This document shows, piece by piece, positions 56,092 to 64,000 of a stretch of DNA of 64,000 nt. The notes beneath the pieces are model-generated. The model was not told where the DNA came from. It was given only the letters and a program-made list of their open reading frames with translations, and did not search any database. A program made the translations under genes and the position numbers. This DNA is from Cordilura impudica (Eukaryota > Arthropoda > Insecta > Diptera > Scathophagidae): contig OY821520.1 of NCBI GenBank assembly GCA_963682025.1, positions 89,763,670 through 89,827,669 on the forward strand, read 5' to 3'. How positions within the stretch are numbered: the stretch's first letter is position 1; each line of letters begins with the position of its first letter.

Positions 56092-56805
56092 AAAAATTAC
56101 CAAGATTATTTTCTCTGATTTGACAGTATAATCGATAACGTAGTACAAATATTTATGGAAAACATTTTATCCTTTTCAACTTTGAAGTTATTTTGAAAAT
56201 TATGAAGATCACAATATGTGCTGTTGGCCGGTGTAATATGTAAGTTGGTGCTGATTTGAACATAAACAAGCACCGACCGACTCAGAAAAACTTTCCTCAA
56301 TATCACACTAAATTGGACAATTTTCAGTCTTAGTCCCCATACATTTATCAAAGCCGAAAAAGCATTAAATTTTTTCAATTTTAGATTTTGACTATTTTCT
56401 TCGATAAACAATGAATAGCTGGAATCAGGGCATATTGCCCCTTCTCCAAAGCATATGGTGTAGAGTACACACTGTGGAACAAAAAATACTTTATATTTGC
56501 GTTATTACATACACTTTTATAACCAGAACAAATTTAAAGAAAAAATCTTTAAAATAATTTAATTGACAATAAAATTCGGTCAACTGCTTAGGACTCAAAC
56601 ACAAAACCATAAAATATAAATATTTTGCTAAAGTTACTCTAATGATAATTGCTTAATTTTTTTTTTACACCAGGAGTTTTGTAACCAGAGGCAATTATGT
56701 TGTTAAAATAACTAAAACTAATTTAGTTTTGCTTGCATAAAAAAGAATAGTTAAGAAAACATTTACATTATTTCTAATATTTCTTATTCCCTCGTATACA
56801 CACAG
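56092..56805 (+). other. Ten-a: End of the long teneurin intron
   Basis: AT-rich, no recognised element. It ends in the acceptor TATTCCCTCGTATACACACAG at 56805. Confidence 0.65.
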
Positions 56806-56973
56806 GTTTGATGTCTTAGTTAATGGTGGTGGCGCTGTAACATTACAATTCCAAAGATCTCCATTCCGTCCGTTGACACGTACCGTGTTTGTGCCATGGA
56901 ATCGTATAGTGGTATTGCCGCCCGTACAAATGCAATTGAGTGATGATGATGAAAGTGCCAGCAGAAATATTAA
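56806..56973 (+). CDS. Ten-a: Teneurin exon: rest of the transthyretin-like domain
   Basis: The first base completes the Trp codon left open by the exon at 36860-36979, giving GGW then [40 protein letters not shown] and [15 protein letters not shown]. The exon ends with two bases of the next codon before GTAAGCAAA at 56974. The WFD-x-x-x-NGGG and PWN motifs are hallmarks of teneurins in the transthyretin-like domain that packs beside the beta-barrel shell. Phase and content agree perfectly across the 19.8-kb intron, which strongly supports both exons. It is 168 bp long. The acidic SDDDE end precedes a less conserved linker. No stops or shifts; a functional host gene. Confidence 0.95.
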
Positions 56974-57057
56974 GTAAGCAAACATAATATGAAATACACT
57001 TAGAAATTTAAATTTAATTTTAATAATAAATTTCTGTTTTTTTAATTTTTTTTAAAG

Positions 57058-57253
57058 AGTGGCACCCTTAAATCCTGCCTTAACCTTCCTTAACTCAATT
57101 TTGTATCACTTTACCGATGAGCCGACTACTGAAGCACATAAAATCTGTATGGAACATGATCACGAAGAATTAAAACCACAATTAATTAGCACTTGGATGC
57201 CAAATGGCATTGGTGCTATGCCCGGTAAACGAGTTATATTTGCTGAGACACAG
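57058..57253 (+). CDS. Ten-a: Teneurin exon: linker and start of the next extracellular domain
   Basis: It lies only 84 bp after the previous exon. The first base completes a Lys codon, then [50 protein letters not shown] and [15 protein letters not shown], followed by the donor GTGCGT at 57254. An alternative acceptor two bases downstream would put the exon in a frame unlike teneurin. HDHEELKP...STW and FAETQ match the conserved start of the region called the FN-plug after the transthyretin-like domain. The [13 protein letters not shown] part looks lineage-specific. The exon ends in phase 0. The next exon is not in the window, so the following intron exceeds 6.7 kb. Confidence 0.93.
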
Positions 57254-58540
57254 GTGCGTTTGATTGCTTTAAGAATAATAATTATAAGTTCTGTTTTTTT
57301 CTTATTTTTTTTTTTTTAAGTAAGTACACAAGCCTTGTTGTACGGGGTTTTGGTGAAAAATATAGAAAGCACATAGAATATTTCAAATTAAAATAAAACA
57401 AACCAAAGGGGGCTGTTTAAATAATTTTATGCTTATTTTTAGATTCTTTTCTAAAAAGGCCGTTTAGTGAGGTTTTGGTGTATTTATATTTATATATGTA
57501 TACTAAAAAGAAATGCTTAATTAGTAAAAATTAAATATGAAACTATAATTTACTTTAACCTTTGTTTCGGTCACGTTTTATATCAAGTAAAAATAAGTTG
57601 AAAATGTAGAGTATAGTGCTAGTACGAGTACGGGTACGAGTATATTACGAGTATACGTTAGTTGTACCTTGGGGTGTTTTTAATAAATCTGCCATGCTGT
57701 TGGCCTGTTTTACCTTATAATATTTTTGTAGGTTATAGTTTACAATAGAAAATTTCTAAAACAGCATTATTTTTTTAATACTCTTGTTCATATTTAAAAC
57801 TACTCGGTTCAGTTCATATGTTCCTGCTTTATAACTTGTTCACCTTAATGGTCGCGTTTCTTTCAGACATCCTTTTTTAGGGTTTAGCTATAGATTTTAG
57901 TTTTTTTTTCAGTTTTTGTCTTGCTTCCATTATATATTTTGCATTATTTATGCTAAAGTTGTAAGTCATGCAGCTTGTATACCGTACAGAGTTTCCTTCT
58001 TTATCGTATTGTTGCAGTTGCAGTAGATGTTGTATGTTCTATTACTTTTTAACTGACACCATCTGGAAGTTTGTGATCGTTTTAATTAAATTACTATTAC
58101 CCTATGGCTCACTTCAGAAAAAAATTCTTTTATTTTTCATAAGCTTTTCAAAGGCAAAGAGGAATTAGTGAGCTTGTGAGATTTTGAGCACATTTTTACT
58201 TTCATTAAATTTAAATTTTATTCTTGGGAACTATTGACCTATACTAAGTAAAGAAAATGTGTAGCTATTTGCAGTTGAAAATTATTACTAGAACAAGGCT
58301 AAAGTCATACGGGTATGATTGTGTGTAAAGTGTATGTGATTTAAGGTGTTTGAAAGTATTAATAAACAAAATTAGCATTAATGAATATAATTATGCAATC
58401 TTAAGCATATTTAATTCCATTGTAGGCTTAAAGGCTCAGCAGTTGTTGATTTCATTGTATATCTTAAGTGTAGATGATTTGCGAAAGTTAGTTGATAGGC
58501 TTAAAAGCATTTAATTTAAGGTTACTTACTTAGATATATT
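57254..58540 (+). other. Ten-a: Teneurin intron after the third exon
   Basis: AT-rich. A short run of GTACGAGTACGGGTACGAG occurs near 57624. No further exon was recognised here or in the remaining right end of the window. Confidence 0.6.
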
Positions 58541-60268
58541 TTAACCCATATGTGCGCACCTAGGTACCCGGGTACCTTTGGCGTTTTCAACCAAAATTTT
58601 TTATTGAAATTGATAATCTGCATGTCTTAAACTTGTTGAGAACTATTACCTATATATTTTTTGTAATTTGCGTGAGAGACCAATTTACTCTTAACACTTT
58701 TAACTGCACACCGACGTACCCGGGTACCTGTACGTGTTTAATATGGGAATGCGGCCATTGTAAGCACATTTTTTCAAGTTTTTAGTAGCTCTAAACATAT
58801 AAACAAAAGCCTGTATCAAATATAAACGTAAACAATTTCTTTCCTGATAAAAGAAAACCGAAACATAAAAACAATGAAAAAATTCAATAAATAAAATATA
58901 AAAGAAATAAAATGTTAGTGCAGGTCTTTCGACCAGTTTGTACACCTTGTACTATTAATCGAATGTTCATTGCAGATCGGCTTGAAACAGCCGATGCAAG
59001 GTTGACGAGTTTTACTCTGCTTCATGCGTATTATGGGAATAAGACCGTCTTTTATATAAAACATTTGTATTGCGGATGCTGTCGATGACTGTGAACTTAT
59101 TTTGGTATTTTTAATGCTGAAATCTTTTAAATCTTTTCTACGACGATAGTAGAATAATGTTGGGTATTAAATTCCTGATGTTATATCAATAGCATTAAAA
59201 AATAGTGACAACGGCTATCAATTAGTTTTGCATTTGCACATATATTCACCCAAAAATTTATTCACCCTCTTTGTTAAAGGCGAAATTTGTAGAGTATAAT
59301 GATCTAAAATATGTATCAAACCATGTATCAAAACATTTAAAATTTGATAAGGTCTATCTTGGATCATATAACCCAATCAATAATTTATATATGGGGGATT
59401 TCATGTCAAGTGCACCAACTTTTGAAACCGATGTCTTCCGATCAACGAAATTTGTGCCAAGGTTAGTCCTATTGGATAGTAGTTTAGACACAATTTTTCA
59501 ACAAGATCGGTCGAGATCTCTCTGAGTTAGAGGGGATCAAAATTTGACATTTTGGCCAAACAGGTGTTTTTTCTCATCCATGTAACTTATTACCTATGGT
59601 TCTTAGGAAATTTTCTCCCAAAGAGTTTAGATAGCTATTTCTTCAATATTTCGGAAAAAAATACTTAAAAAAAAAAATTTTTTTTTTGTAGACTTTTTTT
59701 TTGCTAAATTAAAGCATTTTTTGCCTGTTTTTTCAAAAAGGCATTTTTTTTTTCATAAGAAAGCTTAGGATTTGTCCTTTAAGGGCTTTTTGGTCTCTTA
59801 GTGGGATGGGAGTGGGATATCTATCAAAATAAATGTTTTGTAACTCAAGACAACTGTTTTTCAATTTTTCACAAATGTACTATTTTGAATTTTTTCCTAT
59901 TTGTGTCTAAAACCTTACAAATAAAACTTATACTGGGAAACTTGACAAACTAAACTTTCCGAAGGTATATAACATACCTAACTAAAATTTTATACCCTCG
60001 ATACTGTAATACCCAGAATATGTTAACCTCAGGAAAAAAAATCGCTTTTTTGCTATAGAAATGTTGAAAAATTATTATTTTTTATTTATTTTTAATAATA
60101 ATTAAATTAATGTATAATAATAATAATATTAAAAATAAAAACATAAATAATTTATTAGAATTTAATCTTAATTGCATTAGATCCATTTGTATCATAACTA
60201 TTTTTAAACTTAATTTATTGTAGCTGATGAAGTATTTAAGTCTTGTAAATTTTTAAATACCCAGTCTT

Positions 60269-60520
60269 TCATCGAGCTTTTTTGTCGCCTTTATTTACTG
60301 CGTTTTTTTTTATCAATCCTTTCTTGGCGTTACTAGGTTCAGCTGTTGATTTCGCTGATGGTTTATTTGTTGTCTTTGGAAAGAAATCGCATTGAATAGA
60401 GGCAGAAAACTTTTTCAACTTGAGTCTTCCATCGACAAGCGTTATAAAAGCATGGTATTGGGCGGTGCCATCGATTGTTACCGCAGCACCGAATCTGCTC
60501 TTCAGTGTTTTCAATGTTTC
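60269..60520 (-). pseudogene. Inverted duplicate of the transposase 3' end
   Basis: It reads HQETLKTLKSRFGAAVTIDG then TAQYHAFITLVDGRLKLKKF and SASIQCDFFPKTTNKPSAKS, ending in a Lys-rich tail at 60269. This is the C-terminal segment that the forward gene at 60666-61793 has lost. It runs in the opposite direction and is cut off near 60530, where sequence of the inner TIR begins. Confidence 0.8.
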
Positions 60521-60665
60521 CTGATGATAATTTTTCACAAATGCACTATTTTGAATTTCTTCCTATTTGTGTCTAAAACCTTACAAATAAAACTTATACT
60601 GAGAAACTAGACAAATTAACCTTTCCGAAGGTATGTAACATACCTTCATAACATAACAGAAGAGA

Positions 60666-61793
60666 ATGGTTATCTGTAACCTGAAAGAGTTATTTGCAAC
60701 ATTTCAATCTGAACACGAGGATGTTAGAATTGCCTTCACGAAATTAAACCAAATGAGGCCAAAACATTGCGTTTTGGCTGAAAGCAGTGGAACTCACACA
60801 GTATGCGTTTGCATTTACCATGAAAATGTTAAACTGATGTTGAAGGAAATCAACTTAAAGTATTTAACAGATGATTCGGCAGAAGATTTACACGATTACC
60901 GCGATTGCCTTAAATTGACTATGTGTACCAATTGCCCGACAACCACATTCATCAAAGAAAATTTAATCAACTCTTTAGATCGAGAATATATAGAGGAGTT
61001 CAAATTTGATTCTTGGATTCAGACTGACAGATGCACATTGAAAACAATCATTTTAAATGTGGATGATTTTGTGGAAGAAATGTGTACAGGATTGCTAAAC
61101 TTGAGAAACCATGACTTTTTAGTCAAAGAACAATGGTTATTCTTCAAGGATTTGAAGATACATTTGAAGTCTGGTGAATTCGTTATTTCATATGATTTCG
61201 CAGAAAACTATAAATATGTTCTTCAGGATGCCATACAAGCATTCCACTTCAATAACGACCAAGCAACTATATTCACAGTAGTTATTTACTACATGAAAGA
61301 TGAAAAACTGGAACACAAAAGTATGGCATTCATATCCGACGATTTAAAACATGATACCGTTGCAGTTTATGAGTACCAGAAGAGAATACTAAAATTTCTA
61401 AAATCTAAATTTACAGTAAAGAAGGTATACTACGTTTCGGACGGAGCTCGTCAACATTTTAAAAACAAAAGTAGCTTGGCAAATCTTATGGCACATGAAA
61501 AAGATTTTGGAATGCCAGCTGAGTGGCATTTTCATCCTACTGCTCATGGTAAAGGAGCATGTGATGGTATTGGAGCAAACCTTAAAAGAAATGCAGCGAA
61601 GTATAGCCTCCAGTGCTCTCATCAAGATCGCATCTTAGATGTGACTGCTTTATTCCATTGGGCAAAGAGTTATTGTAAAGAAACTAAAATAGTTTTTAGT
61701 AGCAAAGAGGATCATCAGGAAACATTGAAAACACTGAAGAGCAGATTCGACGCTGCGGTAACAATCGATGGCACCGACAAAAAAGCTGGATGA
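60666..61793 (+). CDS. Transposase-like protein of the long-TIR element, copy 2 (open frame, internally deleted)
   Basis: A 375-codon uninterrupted frame starts at MVICNLKELFATFQSEHEDV. It has the same motif order as copy 1: SGTHTVCVCIYHENVKLMLK, FVISYDFAENYKYVLQDAIQ, AFHFNNDQATIFTVVIYYMK, FISDDLKHDTVAVYEYQKRI, YYVSDGARQHFKNKSSLANL, EWHFHPTAHGKGACDGIGAN, LKRNAAKYSLQ and LFHWAKSYCKETKIVFSSKE. Relative to copy 1 the Cys cluster is cut by a 36-bp in-frame deletion (now CLKLTMCTNCP). The C-terminus jumps from VTIDGT straight to DKKAG, removing about 60 residues. DFAENY, SDGA and GKGACDG, the most likely active-site region, are intact. It is still open, so insertion or last activity may be recent, but the deletions make function doubtful. 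A DNA-transposon enzyme is inferred from TIRs and context. Confidence 0.8.
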   Translation: MVICNLKELFATFQSEHEDVRIAFTKLNQMRPKHCVLAESSGTHTVCVCIYHENVKLMLKEINLKYLTDDSAEDLHDYRDCLKLTMCTNCPTTTFIKENLINSLDREYIEEFKFDSWIQTDRCTLKTIILNVDDFVEEMCTGLLNLRNHDFLVKEQWLFFKDLKIHLKSGEFVISYDFAENYKYVLQDAIQAFHFNNDQATIFTVVIYYMKDEKLEHKSMAFISDDLKHDTVAVYEYQKRILKFLKSKFTVKKVYYVSDGARQHFKNKSSLANLMAHEKDFGMPAEWHFHPTAHGKGACDGIGANLKRNAAKYSLQCSHQDRILDVTALFHWAKSYCKETKIVFSSKEDHQETLKTLKSRFDAAVTIDGTDKKAG

Positions 61794-63075
61794 AAGACTG
61801 GGTATTTAAAAATTTACAAGACGTAAATACTTCATCAGCTACAATAAATCAAGTATAAAAATAGTGATGATATAAATGGATCTAATGCAATTAAGATTAA
61901 ATTTTAATAAATTATTTATCATTTTATTTTTAATATTATTATTATACATTAATTTAATTATTATTAAAAATAAATAAAAAATAATAATTTTTCAACATTT
62001 CTATAGAAAAAAAGCGATTTTTTTCCTAAGGTTAACATATTCTGGGTATTACAGTATCGAGGGTATAAAATTTTAGTTAGGTATGTTACATACCTTCGAA
62101 AAGGTTAATTTGTCTAGTTTCTCAGTATAAGCTTTATTTGTAAGGTTTTTCACACAAATAGGAAAAAATTCAAAATAGTGCATTTGTGAAAAATTGGAAA
62201 ACCGTTGTCTTGAGTTACAAAACATTTATTTTGATAGATATCCCACTCCCATCCCACTAAGCGACCAAAAAGCTCTTAAAGGAAAAATCCTAAGCTTTCT
62301 TATGAAAAAATATATAAAAAAAAATGCACTTTTTGAAAAAAAAAAGGCAAAAATGCTTTAATTTAGCAAAAAAAAAAAGTCTAAAAAAAAAATTTTTTTT
62401 AAGTATTTTTTTCCGAAATATTGAAGAAATATCTATCTAAACTATTTGGGAAAAATTTTCTGAGAACAATAGGTAATAAGTTACATGGATGAGAAAAAAC
62501 ACCTGTTTGGCCAAAATGTCAATTTTTGATCCCCTCTAACTCAGAGACATCTCGACCGATCTTGTTGAAGAATTGTGTCTAAACTACTATCCAATAGGAC
62601 TAACCTTGGTGCAAATTTCATCCCGATCGGAAGACATCGGTTTCAAAAGTTGGTGCACTTGACGTGAAATCCCCCATATGTATGTTGTGTCCAAATATAT
62701 TGAGAATAATACTGACGTTTCCTTTTGTGCCTTCATATTAGGTAGAAAAACTTTTAGATTTTAATACAGCGCCGACGAGGGCCACGTTCCATTAGCTCAA
62801 AGCTCTTGCTAGCTCCAAAGACGTAAAAAAATTTTCTGTAGTAACGTTACTTCTTGGTTTTTAAAGGGATCTACAACTATTTTTTCGCCTACATTAGTTC
62901 GATGCTCGTCTTAAGATGGTATACAATTGTCCATTTAAAGAGTAAGAGTTACGTGTATCGCAAGCCCAAAATATTTTTATGATATATTTTTCAGGTTTTG
63001 ACGGCATGTATGGCGTAAAATTGTTACGCTTGCGTTATCCATATATCTGCTCATTAGTAGTTATGTGTTCACTAG

Positions 63076-63773
63076 GGTAAAAACATATGAAATCAACCGA
63101 AAATATTAACATTTGTGACCTCATCACCTCCAAATTTGATAAGATTTTGTACACATGATCTATGGATCGGCACAATAATATTTGCCAACTTTCAGACATA
63201 TAGCCTTCGAACTTTCAGAATTATGGCCATTCCAAGTTGGCAAAAATCAATAAAAATGCACTCAGATGCCTTAACACAATTTTTAATATCTCGAAAAGTA
63301 TTCATTGTACGTTAATAATCAAGAGCTCATTTTACAGACTAAAACATGCGCCATTCCAAAAAAAATTTTTTTTCAAATTTTCGATCAAGGATAATGTAAA
63401 TAAAAAAGGACTAAAACTTCCAAAGGATATTTCTCGAAAATCAATATTTTTAAAAATTTCAAAAAAATATATGTTAATTCTTATTATGTTTTGTACAAGT
63501 CTGTCAAATTTCAATGTGGAGTCTTTATTACAACATGAGTTATTAAGAAAAAAGCAGGCGAAGGTTTATGTATTTCATGAAATGTACCAAAATACAAAAA
63601 GGTGACAAATTACAAAAAGAAGGACAAATCAAATGTAACGGAACTTTTTCGACCTTTCTTTGCTTAAACTCTTTTTCTCCATTGCTAAACCTTTAATAAA
63701 AAGTACAACATAATGTATTATCATTACTAAACACTTTATTACAGCATATTTATTTATTTCTGAAGGATTTCAA
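63076..63773. other. AT-rich stretch, possibly the 3' flank of a third long-TIR-type element
   Basis: Phrases such as CACCTCCAAATTTGATAAG and TGGATCGGCACAATAATATT resemble in style, not identity, the TIR text of the copies at 26367 and 59393. It lies just downstream of a homologous gene fragment on the minus strand. No terminus was found. Confidence 0.35.
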
Positions 63774-63998
63774 TTAAAAAATCTGCATCTGCCGCGTATC
63801 GCTTGACTTTAATTTTTTTTTATCTACAGGTTCAATAGAATGCAGCTTTTGAGTTCCAGGAATAGTACGCAAATCTTTAAAACGAATTTGAAGGAACCGT
63901 GCTTCTTCTTCGTGGTCTTCTAGAGTTAAAAACTCGAAATTACAGTTCAAAAGATTTTGCAGGCACCATTCATATAATTGTTTTGGAGTAGTTATTTG
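63774..63998 (-). CDS. C-terminal fragment of a diverged homologue of the long-TIR transposase
   Basis: The minus strand is open from the window edge to a TAA at 63774 (74 residues): QITTPKQLYEWCLQNLLNCN, FEFLTLEDHEEEARFLQIRF, KDLRTIPGTQKLHSIEPVDK, ending QMQIF. It aligns by eye with the C-terminal part of the long-TIR protein (LFHWAKSYCKETKIVFSSKE...HQETLKTLKSRF...VTIDGTAQYHAF). The order LYEW, E-rich helix, RF, TIPGTQKLH is conserved. It is clearly a different subfamily. The N-terminal part lies beyond the window, so intactness is unknown. Confidence 0.65.
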   Translation of the reverse strand, partial: QITTPKQLYEWCLQNLLNCNFEFLTLEDHEEEARFLQIRFKDLRTIPGTQKLHSIEPVDKKKLKSSDTRQMQIF

Positions 63999-64000
63999 AC

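Larger units (their letters stand above)
59393..62675 (+). mobile_element. Long-TIR DNA transposon, copy 2 (4-bp TSD ATAT, chimeric)
   Basis: The ends are the same as copy 1 (GGGGGATTTCATGTCAAGTG and its inverse), with ATAT at 59389-59392 and 62676-62679. Unlike copy 1, both outer arms are the 3'-side version: each includes the sequence beyond the TIR up to the gene's 3' end (GTATTTAAGTCTTG and AGTATCGAGGGTATA phrases). Between the arms lie an inverted fragment of the gene's 3' end (60269-60520), then a short piece of the 5'-side inner TIR (from about 60533), then the full forward gene. It sits inside the transposase of piggyBac-like element 2. Confidence 0.9.
58545..63075 (-). pseudogene. 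piggyBac-like element 2 with decayed transposase, split by a nested transposon
   Basis: TTAA at 58541-58544 is followed by CCCATATGTGCGCACC and the 16-bp palindrome AGGTACCCGGGTACCT (58562-58577). A similar palindrome core lies at 58716-58727. On the minus strand the transposase reads, starting at the right, TTNEQIYG then NNFTPYMPSKPEKYIIKIFW and ACDTRNSYSLNGQLYT (about 63070-62935). After the nested element (59393-62675) it continues ISPLTKRVNKFLGEYMCKCK, PLSLFFNAIDITSGI and YYRRRKDLKDF. A C-terminal Cys-rich tail follows, CIGCFKPICNEHSINSTRC, with a stop at 58915. These match conserved piggyBac motifs including the C-terminal zinc-binding domain. Stops and shifts are frequent. The other terminus was not found. 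It differs from the element at 39886-41938. Confidence 0.8.

Noticed and set aside
56106..56411. 101-codon minus-strand frame just upstream of a teneurin exon
   Set aside because: It has no recognisable motif, sits in AT-rich intron, and shows no splice or start signals that would support it.

Overview
This is a 64-kb piece of an AT-rich, repeat-dense insect genome, most likely a higher (calyptrate-type) fly. The only recognisable host gene is a teneurin, read on the + strand as three exons (36860-36979, 56806-56973, 57058-57253). They join in phase and encode the transthyretin-like domain and the start of the following region. The wording of the exons fits Ten-a better than Ten-m. Nothing resembling upstream EGF repeats or downstream NHL/YD-shell exons was seen, so the whole window is probably intronic or exonic sequence of this one long gene, with a 19.8-kb intron between the first two exons seen here.

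Almost everything else is transposable-element debris, much of it nested. From left to right: a broken C2H2 zinc-finger gene (1-1672); a LINE relic split by a hAT-type MITE with an 8-bp target duplication (2340-5060); a long inverted repeat (5336-5992); a Tc1-type element whose decayed transposase has a probable 61-bp intron (6014-7360); a 5.2-kb hAT element with a BED-finger transposase interrupted by a 2.2-kb composite insertion (10411-15631); and a PIF/Harbinger-like fragment (20153-20515). At least eleven copies of one Helentron/DINE-like repeat are scattered over the window, including a head-to-tail pair at 20527-22088.

The most distinctive system is a DNA transposon with ~590-bp terminal inverted repeats, 4-bp target duplications and a ~375-residue protein with the signature SDGARQHFKNK...HGKGACDGIGANLKR. 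Copy 1 is 26367-29169. Copy 2 is 59393-62675, structurally chimeric, and inserted inside a piggyBac-like relic. A diverged third homologue enters at the right edge (63774-63998). I cannot assign the superfamily by eye; Sola-like is one candidate.

Between 29 kb and 44 kb lie long degenerate arrays built from a unit near TTCTTAAAAAAGTACC. The second array is split by a piggyBac-like element (39886-41938) at a TTAA, a motif the array unit itself supplies. A foldback-like element carrying a LINE reverse transcriptase occupies 32929-35866. The right half adds a second LINE relic (46890-48760), several MITEs, a mariner element (51384-52632), paired Helitron-like repeats (16975-17341 and 46245-46610) and two copies of an element filled with TTTTTCA-type minisatellite (42804-43638 and 54408-55142).

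All calls come from reading the sequence; no database search was possible. Family names rest on remembered motifs, and boundaries of decayed elements are approximate unless a target duplication is quoted.
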